Numbered from the stretch's first letter, positions 22,256 through 33,117 are shown. The stretch is DNA of 64,000 nucleotides from Lactuca virosa (GCA_928212115.1 CAKMRJ010000001.1:183189029-183253028), one strand, 5' to 3'. The notes: a model not told the origin generated them from the sequence alone. Program-made: numbers and translations.

Positions 22256-25069
22256 TGTGACAACCCGAAATTTATATATTCTGTACAACCATTCACTTCA
22301 ATTGGAGTCAAACCTGTTTCTGCTAATTTTCAAGCTTTTTGGAATAAGTTTGAGTATTTTAAGATTAGTACTTCAGGAGATAACAGAAGAGAGGATGCCC
22401 TAGGGTTTTTTGTGCAACAATAATGTCCCAAAACTCCAATAGTTTGGAGTTTACGGCCTAAACAAAGGTGTTTACGGCCGTAAACCCTAAAAGAGGGTAT
22501 AAATATGACACTTAGTCATTATTTATCACTTTTCACAATTTCAAGATCCAAAACCCAATTCTCTCTCAAGTATCATCGACTTTTCTTCTTGATCTTCAAC
22601 ATTGTAAGTGTTTCTAGCCCTAAAAAGTTGATATCTTACTTAATCTAGTGATCTAACATGATTCTATCCGTGAAATCATTCCAAAAGTGTAGATCTTCAA
22701 GTTTCACGAAGAACACCAAGAACACATACTAGTGTTCTTGGACTTTTAGCATCTTTTCAAGCTTCTACTTGTAAGTACTCTTACCCTAGTGTGTTATAGG
22801 GCTTGTTATACTTCTTAATCAACTAGAAAACACCAAGAATCAAAAGATCAAAGGTGTTTACGGTCCAAGAACACCTTGGACTGTAAACCCTAGTAAGGGT
22901 GCCAAAGTGTGCCCTAGTTCCTTCTAAGCCTTGGAAACTAGTCTAGACCCTTTCCTTAATGTGTTTAGTACTTGAAAACATCAAAAGACCATAAATCATT
23001 TGGGTTTACGGCCATAAACCCAAAGATAAATGGTCCAAGGACCGTAAACTCCCTAAATGAGTGAAATGGTGCCCTAATCTCTTCCTAAGGCTTATACATG
23101 AAGTAGGAATGCTTCTTAGGACTTGTAAAACTTCAAAACTCAACATGGTAAAAGTACCATGATTTTACAGCCGTAAACTCATGGGTTTACGACCGTAAAC
23201 TCAATGAGTTATGGTCACAAAACCGTAAACTCCAATAAAGGGTCCCCTTGAACCCTAAACTCAATAGCAATGTCCTACAACACTTATAGCACTTAAATAA
23301 GGTGTTTTACATGTCCTAGGATGTCTTAACTTTGTTAATTAGTTGTTTAAAGACAAATTGAATACATATATGTGATATTATATGTTAACTAGGATCATTG
23401 TGTGTGTACAAGTCTTCACTTGACACCAAGCATCCTATACATTCCGTTCATCCAAACCACTCACTACAGATGAGTTCATACCCCTTAATTAACCTTTTAA
23501 ATGTTTTTAAATGCTTTTATGGGGGAGAATACAAGTTGAACTATTATAGTTATTATATCAATCACATGTGATTAATAACTACCAAACAAGTGGATTTCTT
23601 ACTTTTCAAACTGTGTTATCAAACTGTTTTACAAACTCTATTACATATCAAATACTTTTATTAAACTCTTTTAACTTATATTCTGTGTATCTATATGGAT
23701 ATAATTATATAAGTAGGATTGAAAGGACTTAGGACTGATAGCTCACCTTACTTCCTGTTCCTTGTTTGGTTGTGGACTTAGGGTATTCGGGTTATTTGTC
23801 CGAGGGTCGTTTGAATCCTAGTTATACATCATGTATATGTGTATAGATATAAAAGGTTACTTCTTTCATTCAGTTCAATGCCTTTGGGTAGCAAAGGTAT
23901 ACAAACATATTCATATACACAAACAACATTAATAGTAAACCATAATAGGTATAGTTTAGGAAGATACTATTACTAGAACAATGAAACATACAATGAGTCA
24001 GTTCATTCATGAGTAATACATAGTGATGAGAAACAAACATAATACATAGTGATGAGAAACAAACATAATACATAGTGATGAGAAACAAACATAATACATA
24101 GTGACGAGAAACAAAACATACAGGCTAGACAGAGAAAGAACACACAATATAGCTAGCACATACATATACATATACATATACATTACTTACAGTTATGTGA
24201 GCCACTTAACGGGGGCATGGCACTACCTGTCATGACCCATTTTGTATCCAGAATCTCCTTAAGTGGAGAGCGTATGAGTTTGTGTATAGATCTATATTGG
24301 ATTGACTATCCTACACCTTGCTGCTCGCTACAGTGGGACTTGCAAGTCTACGGGTGCCAAACGTCATTTCTTACGACGTCTTACATCGTCGTTTTACTAG
24401 AGTCGGTAGCAGGATACAGGCCGATCACATGGTACTTTAAATAACAATTGGTTTAAAGTAATTAGTACAGCAGTAGTTACTTAATACAACACTACAGTAC
24501 TATATCATTTTCCCTTTAAATTTACTTTGTGATATTCACACAATAAACAATAATGTAGAAACTATATTTTTGGTTAATCATAGTCAGATTTGGGAAAATA
24601 CATACTCTTACAAGAGACATACACACAGACACTAGATGCCTTGGTAGAAGGCTACTTTTAGTAGGAAACATAGGGTTTTCTAGGAGAGTTCAAACAATTA
24701 CAAACTTTTACAAAACTTATACATTACAGACTTACAAACACTTTCATACAAATACAGACACTAATATACTTATGATCTCACCAACTTTAAAGCTGATAAA
24801 CTCTTTCAAAATAACTTGTATTCTCAGGTCGCCAGTAGATAGGTACCGGAGCCAGGTTTTGGGAAGATGGAGCTCGTTCCAGACTCATCTTTTATTTTTG
24901 ATGTATATTTTGGTGTCTATATAACTTGACAGAACACACTTGTATGGAATTATATTATTAATGCAATGGATGATGTTGTTGCTTGTTTACTACTTTGCAT
25001 TGTTGTGATACTGTACATGACGTCCTCCACCCCCGAACGTTTCCGCCGTTCCGGTTTTGGGGTGTGACA
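22256..25069 (+). repeat. gypsy-A 3' LTR
   Basis: Pairs with 13250-16031. Palindromes at 22470 and 23185, TATA box 22499-22506, shared module 23752-23775, four-unit 26-bp array 24015-24118. Followed by ATCTG (25070-25074), the right target duplication. Confidence 0.93.
24015..24118 (+). repeat. 26-bp minisatellite, 4 units (gypsy-A 3' LTR)
   Basis: Units at 24015, 24041, 24067 and 24093. The last carries a T-to-C change (GTGACGAG). One unit more than in the 5' LTR. Confidence 0.9.
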
Positions 25070-25074
25070 ATCTG

Positions 25075-25666
25075 ACACAACGCAAAAGAGTGTAAAGTCT
25101 TTTCAAAACAATGGTTTTCAAGTCTATTCCTCAGATGATCCAAAATGGAAAGGTATATTACCCACTCCAACACTTTTAAAGTCACATCAAAATTTTAACA
25201 AGTGGAAGGGTATTCTACCAAATCCAACAAAAAGGACACAAAGATCTACACATGCTAAACCTTTTTCAAAACAAACTTTTTTAGAGTCCAACAACACTCA
25301 TATCAGATTTTAACAACCTCGGACCGGTCACAAGCCCAACTCATTCTTTAGACTGCTGACCAAATCAGGTGTCAGAACAAAAGACAAAATTTCAACTTGT
25401 CAATGTCAATGTAGCTGCCAAAAAGATTCATCCTATGTCAAATCTAGTTGGAATCAAAAACCTCGTAATTTTTCAAAAACACACAACACTCCAAAACTGC
25501 ACAAACATCTAGGACTAGGATTAAAAGTTGACAAGAAACCAGTCCCTGCAACCTCGGTCCATGCATCATTCAGAAACTCATCTGTTGTCCCAGGCTCCAA
25601 ACTAGTTTGGATGCCTAAACTAACCATGTGATTCTCAGGCTTTGAGCAAGGAGGAACAAAATAGAA
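25075..25666 (+). pseudogene. copia-I linker, tandem copy B, right part
   Basis: Continues the linker broken at 13249: ACACAACGCAAAAGAGTGT matches 11993 onward of copy A, then two WKGILP-type repeats, then a stretch ending in LVWMPKLTM just before protease. Several frames are disrupted, and a TGA lies in the protease frame near 25643. Confidence 0.8.
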
Positions 25667-28600
25667 GAATGGTTAATCGACAGTGCCTGCTCCTTGCACA
25701 TGACCGGAAGGTTAGAATACCTTCGGGATTTCAGGCCAATTTGCAACGATGGAAATGTTACATTCGGCAACAATGCGAATGGGATCATCCGAGCTTATAG
25801 TGTTCTCACTACGGGGAACTTCTCTATTCAAAATGTTGCTTATGTAGAAAGCCTTAAACACAATCTCATCAGTGTTGGCCAACTATATAAGGCAGGCCAT
25901 CGAGTTGAATTTGATGATCAATTTTGTTATGTAATGACAAGTGATAGGAACACATGCTTGATCAAATCTCGATCCGAAGTTAATATGTATCCTCTGGATG
26001 TCTCTTCGATCATAGGCAAACCGCAGTTATGTTTCCTATCCAAAGTTGTATCCGAAGTCAGCTGGCTATGGCACCGCAAGCTAGCTCATCTCAACTTCAG
26101 ATACATCAATAATTTGGTCACTAGAGAACTAGTCGAAGGACTCCCTATTCTCAAGTTCAGCAATGATACTCTCTGTCCTGCATGTGAATGTGGAAATCAA
26201 TCCAAAGCAAGTCACCCCATGGTGATTGACTCTTCAATTTCTGAACCACTAGAGCTCCTACACATTGATCTCTGCGGTCCATCCACCGTAGCCAGTCTCC
26301 ATCACAAGAAGTACATAGTGGTTATAGTAGATGACTTCACACGCTTCACATGGGTTTTCTTCCTCAAACTCAAGTCAGAAACACTGCAGATTCTCATTAA
26401 CTTCATCAAGGAAATAGAACTTCAGATCAAGCTGCCCGTAAGACGTATCCGCAGTGATAATGGAACCGAGTTTACTAATCATCTTCTCAACGGTTTCTTG
26501 GTGTCCAAGGGGATCACTCACAACTTCTCAGCCCCCTACACACCGCAACAAAATGGGGTAGTAGAGAGAAGAAACCGCACTCTAGTAGAAGCAGCCAGAT
26601 CCATGCTCAACTTCGCACACCTTCCTCTCTACTTCTGGGCTGAAGCAGTAGCAACCGCATGCTTTGTACAGAACCGAAGCATTGTATGCAAACGTCTCAA
26701 TAAAACACCGTATGAGGGCCTTAACAACTGCAAGCCAAATGTTCGCTTCTTTCACATCTCTGGGTCTAGATGTTTTGTGATCAACAACAGAGATCATCTT
26801 AACAAGTTTGCACCGAAGTCTGAGGAAGGCATCTTCCTTGGCTACCCCACTAATAAGGTGGCTTATCGAGTTCTCATTAGACGTACAAGGTTGATCATTG
26901 AAAGCTTCGATGTAAAATTTGATGATTATCACATCCGCAACACCCCTCCATCCACTGAAACCACATCAATCCTGGAAAGTGATATTCCTGCCTCTTCGAG
27001 TCCATTACACTTAGTTGAAGTTAACTATGATGATCTTTTCGACCCTGTAGAAACAGCCAAATTATCCGAAGTTCTTGTGTCTCAAGAAGCTCAACAGCAG
27101 CACGCTGATGTATCTGGTCCATCACTATCCGAAGCAGCTTCTCTCAATACTTCCACCTTGCCGGTTGAGGGGGAAAGCTCGACTTCGGATCAAGAAACAA
27201 CCATCGAGGTTCCAGTACTTGATGCAACTCAAGTTCCCATCTGTAGAGAATCATTACCATCCAACGTTTCTTCCGACTCGGATGATGAAAACATAGAGAA
27301 CATTGACACAAAAACAGACTCTAGGGTTATCACTCTTCCATCCGCAGTCCAGGGGGAACCTTCTCAGGTTCCAGAGGAAATCCCATCAGCAATACAGGGG
27401 GAACCTCTCCCAACTGCTCAAGAAAATTCCATTCTCGCGACAACAATCCAAGATGATTCCGCAGGATGTTCTCAAGTCCAGGGGGAACTGCCATCTCTAA
27501 CTGCAGAGTCTTCTGATATCGAAGACATTCCCTCTACCGCAGCTGCTGATCATTTGCAACCCCGTCTACACGTATGGAAGAAGGACCACCCACCAGTTCA
27601 AATCATTGGCAACCCATCCGCAGGTATCCAGACTCGATCTTCCAAGGACTTATCTGATCATTGTCACTACGCAACATTTATATCCTCCGTCGAGCCCCGA
27701 ACGATCAAAGAAGCATTACTAGAACCTGATTGGATATCCTCAATGCAAGAAGAGCTAGAAGAATTCAAAAGAAACAAAGTGTGGCAGCTCATCCCGAAGC
27801 CACATGGTCACACCATTGTAGGTACTAGATCGGTATTCAAAAACAAGTTGGATGAATCTGGTGCGGTAGTCAGAAACAAGGCAAGGTTAGTTGCAAAGGG
27901 CTATAGTCAACTTAAAGGTATTGACTATGATGAAACGTATGCTCCGGTGGCACAAATGGAAGCCATCCGAATCTTCTTAGCATACGCAGCCCACAAAAAC
28001 ATCAAGGTACACCAAATGGACGTAAAGAGTTCATTTCTCAATGGGGAATTAAAAGAAGAGGTTTATCTTCAGCAACCCCCAGGTTTTGAAAGTATTGAAT
28101 TCGCAGACTACTGCTACAAACTTGAAAAAGCAGTGTATGGTCTGAAGCAAGCACCAAGAGCGTGGTATGAGACTATCTCTGAATTTCTTGTCTCATCCGG
28201 ATATAAAAGAGGAGTGATTGATCCTACTTTATTTAGAAAAGCAAATGGTGATCAGCTCATGCTTGTACAAATATATGTGGATGATATCATCTTCAGATCA
28301 ACTGATCAAGGAATGGTGGATGAATTTGCTAAGCTCATGACCAACAAGTTCCAAATGAGCATGAATAGAGAGATTAACTTCTTTCTAGGACTTCAAGTGA
28401 AACAAGTTCCACAAGGGATATTCATTCATCAGGAGAAATACACCATTGAACTGTTAAAGAAATACTCTATGGACAACTGTTCTTCGGCAAAGGTCCCCAT
28501 GGCCTTCGGATATAAGATCTCTGATGATCCCTCAGGCGAATCTGTGGATCACAAGACTTATAGAGGTATCATAGGCTCTTTGATGTACCTCACCGCAAGC

Positions 28601-28744
28601 CGGCCAGACATTGTCTTTGCAACTGGTGTATGCGCAAGGTATCAGCCTGACCCAAAAAGTGTCACATATGACCGCAGCCAAACAAATACTACGGTACCTG
28701 AAAGGAAGCAAGTCTGTTGGATAATGGTATCCCGCGGGCAATGA
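25667..28744 (+). CDS. copia-I protease end, integrase and reverse transcriptase
   Basis: More than 1000 open codons. The protease signature begins at 25670 as WLIDSACSLHMTG; the family has DSG where this copy has DSA. GAG-pre-integrase: LWHRKLAHLNFRYINNL and CPACECGNQSKASH (zinc-binding). Integrase core: LLHIDLCGP, RSDNGTEFTNH and QQNGVVERRNRTLVE carry the D, D and E residues. After a Ser/Glu/Pro-rich linker (about 26970-27600), RT: VWQLIPKPHG, KARLVAKGYSQ, MDVKSSFLNGELKEEVY, YGLKQAPRAWYE and catalytic YVDD (QIYVDDIIFRS). A frameshift near 28665 ends homology about 27 codons before the TGA. No in-frame ATG precedes protease, as expected for a polyprotein. Confidence 0.93.
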   Translation, partial: EWLIDSACSLHMTGRLEYLRDFRPICNDGNVTFGNNANGIIRAYSVLTTGNFSIQNVAYVESLKHNLISVGQLYKAGHRVEFDDQFCYVMTSDRNTCLIKSRSEVNMYPLDVSSIIGKPQLCFLSKVVSEVSWLWHRKLAHLNFRYINNLVTRELVEGLPILKFSNDTLCPACECGNQSKASHPMVIDSSISEPLELLHIDLCGPSTVASLHHKKYIVVIVDDFTRFTWVFFLKLKSETLQILINFIKEIELQIKLPVRRIRSDNGTEFTNHLLNGFLVSKGITHNFSAPYTPQQNGVVERRNRTLVEAARSMLNFAHLPLYFWAEAVATACFVQNRSIVCKRLNKTPYEGLNNCKPNVRFFHISGSRCFVINNRDHLNKFAPKSEEGIFLGYPTNKVAYRVLIRRTRLIIESFDVKFDDYHIRNTPPSTETTSILESDIPASSSPLHLVEVNYDDLFDPVETAKLSEVLVSQEAQQQHADVSGPSLSEAASLNTSTLPVEGESSTSDQETTIEVPVLDATQVPICRESLPSNVSSDSDDENIENIDTKTDSRVITLPSAVQGEPSQVPEEIPSAIQGEPLPTAQENSILATTIQDDSAGCSQVQGELPSLTAESSDIEDIPSTAAADHLQPRLHVWKKDHPPVQIIGNPSAGIQTRSSKDLSDHCHYATFISSVEPRTIKEALLEPDWISSMQEELEEFKRNKVWQLIPKPHGHTIVGTRSVFKNKLDESGAVVRNKARLVAKGYSQLKGIDYDETYAPVAQMEAIRIFLAYAAHKNIKVHQMDVKSSFLNGELKEEVYLQQPPGFESIEFADYCYKLEKAVYGLKQAPRAWYETISEFLVSSGYKRGVIDPTLFRKANGDQLMLVQIYVDDIIFRSTDQGMVDEFAKLMTNKFQMSMNREINFFLGLQVKQVPQGIFIHQEKYTIELLKKYSMDNCSSAKVPMAFGYKISDDPSGESVDHKTYRGIIGSLMYLTASRPDIVFATGVCARYQPDPKSVTYDRSQTNTTVPERKQVCWIMVSRGQ

Positions 28745-28769
28745 CTTCAGCCTTCAAGCATTCCCAGAT

Positions 28770-29261
28770 GTGGATCACGCCGGATGCAGACTAGATCAAA
28801 AAAGCACCTCAGGTGGATGTCAATTTCTGGGTGGAAGACTCGTCAGCTGGTCTTCAAGGAAACAAAATTGTGTTTCTTTATCTACCGCAGAAGCTGAATA
28901 TGTGGCCGCAGTCAGCTGTTGTTCACAAGTACTATGGATGAAAACACAACTTATGGACTACGGATACAGAATGTTGCGGATACCAATTTACTGTGATTCA
29001 GAAAGTGCTATAGCTATTTCTCACAATCCTATTCAGCACTCCAAGACCAAGCATATTGAACTACGGTATCACTTCATCAAATACCACATCCTGAAAGGTA
29101 ACATTGAACTCATCTTTGTCCATACTCATGAAGAGATTGTTGATGTGTTCACAAAGGCACTTGACTCTTCAAAGCTCAACACTTTCTTACAAATGTTAGG
29201 AGTGATTAATCCGGACCCACAATTCTTCTTTGAATTGATAGGTACCGCAGACCATCCTTGA
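28770..29261 (+). CDS. copia-I RNase H
   Basis: The open frame continues the pol homology after the frameshift near 28665 and a TAA near 28721. Motifs: DHAGCRLDQKSTSGGCQFLG, LSTAEAEYVAAV (catalytic Glu), YCDSESAIAISHNP (Asp) and QHSKTKHIELRYHF, with VDVFTKALD near the end. About 160 codons, the usual end of copia pol. Confidence 0.92.
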   Translation: MDHAGCRLDQKSTSGGCQFLGGRLVSWSSRKQNCVSLSTAEAEYVAAVSCCSQVLWMKTQLMDYGYRMLRIPIYCDSESAIAISHNPIQHSKTKHIELRYHFIKYHILKGNIELIFVHTHEEIVDVFTKALDSSKLNTFLQMLGVINPDPQFFFELIGTADHP

Positions 29262-29975
29262 TCAAAATTGCGGTCCTAACTAAAGTTACTTATGATAGAT
29301 GGTTTTGGTATATCCTGTGTACCGCAGTCTATGTACCGCAACCATATATCATATTTATCTTTTGCTGGTCCTTATTGTTTGTTGTTACTAACTTCTTGTA
29401 CAAGTGCTCTTCTCAGGTCTTCTACTGCAGTCATACATCTACTCATCCGCAATGAAGGATCCATCCGCTACAAAGGATCCATCCGCAATGAAGTTTCCAT
29501 CCGCAATCACATTAATAATTTCTCAACTGTTTCATTAATCTTTGAATCATGATGTGTTATTTAATGATCCTTCATTAAATAAAACATTAAATAAAAACAT
29601 TCCTTGAGAAACTGTCCCCTCTCTTTTTTAATAATCCTTGTGTCAGGCCTCTTTTAGGTATGATGACAAAAAGAACGTTTTTCCATAAACAGATCCTTAA
29701 TCTGTCTTTTCATCTTACCCAGCACGTCCAATCTGTTACAACTTCTTTTTGCACAACGGATTAAATCAACCCCCCACCACACGATCACCAGATGTGATGC
29801 TGTACGTCTGACTTTTCATTAAATGCAAACCCCCTTTTCGTAAAATCTCAAAATTTTAAACCGTTTCATAATATGTGGCTGAGATTTCATCTTCCAAATC
29901 AAAAGAACCCCAAATTGTTTTTACCTTATCCTTTTTTACCTAGGGTAAAAAATGTTTCCCGCTCCCATAAGCCCC
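29262..29975 (+). other. spacer between pol and accessory block (copia-I)
   Basis: About 0.7 kb with no supported coding sequence. It holds a four-unit 18-bp repeat (29444-29515) and ends in a TATA-like box. The word CCGCAG/CCGCAA is frequent. Confidence 0.6.
29444..29515 (+). repeat. 18-bp tandem repeat, 4 units
   Basis: CATCCGCAATGAAGGATC-type units start at 29444, 29462, 29480 and 29498, an exact 18-bp period with a few substitutions. Lies in the pol to accessory-block spacer. Confidence 0.9.
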
Positions 29976-29983
29976 TATAAAAA
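29976..29983 (+). promoter_or_regulatory. TATA-like box before the accessory block
   Basis: TATAAAAA in CCCCTATAAAAACC, about 52 bases before the probable original start (30028) of the accessory reading frame. Context (T/C-rich stretch after the box) resembles a plant core promoter. Function not shown. Confidence 0.45.
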
Positions 29984-30084
29984 CCTTTCTTCTTCCCCAA
30001 ACATAGTTTACGCTCTCTGAACTTTGAATCCTTTCTCCATTTTCGTACTCTGTATCTAAGAAAAAATCCAAAGCTTCTGGATCA

Positions 30085-31485
30085 GTGAACCCTACTGGTT
30101 CAGACTCTGCTTCAAGACATCCCACTCCCACGATTGCGTCAAGCAATTTCAGAGTTGTATTCGAAGACCATTCATCCTACAATGCTCCAATCAAGCTAAT
30201 GATCAAGTTCTTGAACAATCACCCCCTGTTTGGCCCCTTCGATTCGTTTACAGACGTTGTTCCGCTTTCAACCCTATTCAAATGTACCTTTTCAGCCTAT
30301 CGACCACTCGAGAACCGAGAAGAAGTGCATCTTAACCTAGTTAACGATTCTTTGGTCATCCTGTCCAAAGAAAAGTTTCTTTCTGCCATTAACCTTCTTG
30401 TGTATCCTTCCATCAAGATTTTTACTCCATACATGGCAGACATCACTTATGCACTTTACCAAATGGGATATCAGAAGAAAATCAAAGGCATTGGAGAATT
30501 CAAGAAAAACCAACTGCCTGCGGTCTGGCAATTCGTTTGCCATTTTGTCATCCGCAGTCAATCCGGCAGAACCGGAGGCACGGATAATATGGGACTCAAA
30601 CTCCTAGAGTTGGTATGGATTATCTTCACAGGCCATGACGTGAACTACAGTCAGATTCTATGGGATGATTTTCTGCAATATATTCGGAAGGAGAGCCCAA
30701 GGGAGAATCCTACCGAACTTACATTTGCAAGATTCTGGTCCCTCTGCATTTCAGACCTCCATGCGGACGCAGAGATTAACATGGGCAACGACATCAACTA
30801 TTTTGTCACCAAGGATCTCAAACGGTACAATCCCTCATCTGATCAATCTGTTTTTGGATCAATTAAAAGACTTCCAACCCACATTCTCACCACTCTTGGT
30901 CTTGAGACTGCTGATGTCTCACATCATATTGAGGCTACGGAAGGTATTGCCCCATACCTTCCTACCCCGCCTCTTCAAACCCCATCCACAATCATTACCC
31001 CTGGAAGTACCGCAATCCCATCTTCCACTACTCTCTCCAATCTTTCTCACAGAAGAAAGAAACTGGCCTCAACTCATCAAGGCCCCCGCAACGTCTCAAA
31101 GAAACAAAGAACCCTAAAGAAAGATGCTCCCAAACCAACCGCACCCTCCAAGAAACGCAAAACCAAACCAACCGAACCCACAAATGACAGTGAATCTGAC
31201 GAGGATGCGCAACCAATTGCCATCCTTAAGAAAAGGAAAACCAATCCCACTGGCCAAATGCGTGACCGGACTGATACCTCAGCCTCTCAAAAGGCTCCGG
31301 TAGTCCTTGGGGTGGCCGCAGACCCATTCAACACCACAATCGAATACCACTCAGGCTCAGAAAGTGAGTATGTTTCACCGCAACGTAAGACTCCCCACCA
31401 GTTCAATCCCAAGAGGATAACACTGTTTCTCGTCCTAAGGTCTCCAGGGCTTCCCGACTGCATTTCATTTCTCCCGAGGAGTTGA
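30085..31485 (+). CDS. copia-I accessory ORF, part 1
   Basis: 466 open codons after pol. The open frame begins after a TGA at 30025; the first in-frame codon resembling a start is ATC at 30028, so the ATG has probably been lost. Residues 1-300 (for example FRVVFEDHSSYNAPIKLM, TDNMGLKLLELVWIIFTGHD) resemble, from memory, the post-pol protein of composite-family SIRE-like elements. No signal peptide or clear membrane span. A Pro/Thr/Lys tail follows with basic stretches (PSKKRKTKP, LKKRKTNP) that could be nuclear signals. Frame is lost near 31415. Confidence 0.7.
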   Translation: MNPTGSDSASRHPTPTIASSNFRVVFEDHSSYNAPIKLMIKFLNNHPLFGPFDSFTDVVPLSTLFKCTFSAYRPLENREEVHLNLVNDSLVILSKEKFLSAINLLVYPSIKIFTPYMADITYALYQMGYQKKIKGIGEFKKNQLPAVWQFVCHFVIRSQSGRTGGTDNMGLKLLELVWIIFTGHDVNYSQILWDDFLQYIRKESPRENPTELTFARFWSLCISDLHADAEINMGNDINYFVTKDLKRYNPSSDQSVFGSIKRLPTHILTTLGLETADVSHHIEATEGIAPYLPTPPLQTPSTIITPGSTAIPSSTTLSNLSHRRKKLASTHQGPRNVSKKQRTLKKDAPKPTAPSKKRKTKPTEPTNDSESDEDAQPIAILKKRKTNPTGQMRDRTDTSASQKAPVVLGVAADPFNTTIEYHSGSESEYVSPQRKTPHQFNPKRITLFLVLRSPGLPDCISFLPRS

Positions 31486-31991
31486 ACTCCATCATCTTGA
31501 ATGTAACCCAAACACTTCAAACACCATCCCAACCGCGTGGCACTTCTTCCGCCCTTGCCGGAACTGAGCCGAGGCCAAACTTGACTACGGGTCAAGGAGA
31601 CCGAGGAAGCTCAGGAAATCCTACTCTGCTTACATCCGTAACAGGTGGTTTAGGCACGGTGAGCACAAATGTGCAAGGATCCATGAACCCGAAGGACACT
31701 TCGGTGCGATACCAAGGATTTGACGGTGACAACTCTAATGACTCATGGTTACACTACACTCCGGTATCTGAAGCCGACATCCAGAAGTATGCCGCTTTCC
31801 GTAGGGCATTCCAAGCACGAAAAGATCAACAAATCAAGCAACAGCAAATAAAGGAACAGGAAATTCAATCTGTGGCTATGTATTGGGCAGACGCGATTAA
31901 CAATGCCAATACCGTAACCACCATACTGAAGGTCCAAGATTGGATGTCTGAGATGGTTGAGACGATCCGCAAAGCCCCAGTCCACTCATGA
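31482..31991 (+). CDS. copia-I accessory ORF, part 2
   Basis: Continuation of part 1 in another frame; in-frame coding resumes near 31415 (SRLHFISPEELNSIILNV). Gly/Thr/Ser-rich, then an acidic patch and a helical Gln/Lys stretch (ARKDQQIKQQQIKEQEIQS). Ends at a TGA at 31989 caused by a further frameshift. No known domain recognised. Confidence 0.6.
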   Translation: MNSIILNVTQTLQTPSQPRGTSSALAGTEPRPNLTTGQGDRGSSGNPTLLTSVTGGLGTVSTNVQGSMNPKDTSVRYQGFDGDNSNDSWLHYTPVSEADIQKYAAFRRAFQARKDQQIKQQQIKEQEIQSVAMYWADAINNANTVTTILKVQDWMSEMVETIRKAPVHS

Positions 31992-33117
31992 CGGTGTCGG
32001 TGCTTCCAAAGTCCCTCCAACTCCACCTGTTCAAAACTCACAAGACGAAGGAACCGCAATAGAAGTCAGTTCTGCTCCCACCTTCGTTTTTTATGATGTT
32101 GATCCTCAGGAGGTAAATCAACCCTCTCCCTCTGATGATGATCTTATGATATTTGATGAAGAAGAAGAATCCAGTGGCTCTCACCATTCAACTTCCAAGC
32201 CCAAAGATAAGAAGAAAAAGAAGAAGAATGTTGTAACCAGGAAAGAATTTTTGAGCCTGCAAGCAAAGGTCGGTCAAATTCTTGCTGCGGTCAAGCCAAC
32301 TCAACCGCAATCAGAAGACACACCCAGACCGCAGTCATTGATCAAAAGAATAGAGCGCTTGGAAACTCGTGAGGGATTGGCTGCTGAGCGCATCTCCCTC
32401 AAAGTTGAAATGGGGATTCGGTCCCTTGATAACAATCGTCAAGCAGATCACAAGGAATTTATGGCTGCTGCGGAACGCCTCATCTCTGAGGTGACCGCAA
32501 TCAAGAAAGATCTACAAGCAGTCATTGCAGACCAATCCTCCCAATCTCAAAAGATGATAGCTGAGACTCACACTTCATATGAGTCCACTATCTTAGTCCT
32601 TCAAGCTACTATCAACCGCCTGCAACGATCTCTATCAACCAACTTCCATGGTCTTGAAATCCTTCAACTCACCAAGGAAATTCACAGGCTGCTCTTCAGC
32701 TCCACCATCCCCAACAACCAACAGTTGGTGGATGCCCTTAAAGCCCAGTTTCAGGAAGTTTTTGCCAAGGTTGATGGCCTCAGAAAATGGCTTGAGGAAG
32801 CTCCTGCGTTGCATTCCTCAAGAGGGGGAAGTGAAGAAGAAGTCCATCACTCCAATCACTCCAAAGCATCTCTCCCAACATCAAAGCCCCCCCCCATCAT
32901 TACAGAAAGAATTTCTTCACCGACCATCTCATCATACAGAAAGAATTCCTTCACCGCAACCTTCCACAAACTCTCTCACACTCCACCACAAAAGGAGATC
33001 ACCCCTGAGAAACCAGAGACTCCCCCTCACTTCAAAAATCTGGTTGATCACATGTCCTCTCCAAGCTCAAATGACTCTCCCTGCCACCACAAAAGAAAAA
33101 GACTAGAAAGCAGCTAA
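31957..33117 (+). CDS. copia-I accessory ORF, part 3 (coiled coil)
   Basis: 386 open codons; the first 11 overlap part 2 out of frame. An acidic segment (SPSDDDLMIFDEEEESSG) is followed by a Lys run (KPKDKKKKKKNVVTRKEF) and a long helical region (about 32230-32790: LIKRIERLETREGLAAE, FMAAAERLISEVTAIKKDL) with heptad-like hydrophobic spacing, likely a coiled coil. The C-terminus is Ser/Pro-rich. Frame is lost near 33110. Confidence 0.65.
   Translation: MRRSAKPQSTHDGVGASKVPPTPPVQNSQDEGTAIEVSSAPTFVFYDVDPQEVNQPSPSDDDLMIFDEEEESSGSHHSTSKPKDKKKKKKNVVTRKEFLSLQAKVGQILAAVKPTQPQSEDTPRPQSLIKRIERLETREGLAAERISLKVEMGIRSLDNNRQADHKEFMAAAERLISEVTAIKKDLQAVIADQSSQSQKMIAETHTSYESTILVLQATINRLQRSLSTNFHGLEILQLTKEIHRLLFSSTIPNNQQLVDALKAQFQEVFAKVDGLRKWLEEAPALHSSRGGSEEEVHHSNHSKASLPTSKPPPIITERISSPTISSYRKNSFTATFHKLSHTPPQKEITPEKPETPPHFKNLVDHMSSPSSNDSPCHHKRKRLESS

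Larger units (their letters stand above)
13250..25069 (+). mobile_element. gypsy-A: complete Tekay/Del-like Ty3/gypsy element
   Basis: 11.8-kb element flanked by the perfect 5-bp duplication ATCTG (13245-13249 and 25070-25074). LTRs 13250-16031 (2782 bp) and 22256-25069 (2814 bp) begin TGTGACAACCC and end GGGGTGTGACA. Internal order is primer site, pre-gag frame, gag, protease, RT, RNase H, integrase, polypurine tract. The RT-before-integrase order defines Ty3/gypsy. Very long LTRs and the integrase end support Tekay/Del; that lineage call is inference. Stops, frameshifts and a deletion in RT make it non-functional. It sits in the copia-I linker. Confidence 0.93.

Noticed and set aside
26582..26932. 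Minus-strand frame inside copia-I integrase
   Set aside because: Antisense shadow of a strong integrase reading frame.
30085..31485. Envelope gene of a retrovirus-like element
   Set aside because: Position fits, but I see no signal peptide, membrane span or cleavage site; lysine-rich and coiled-coil content argues against it.
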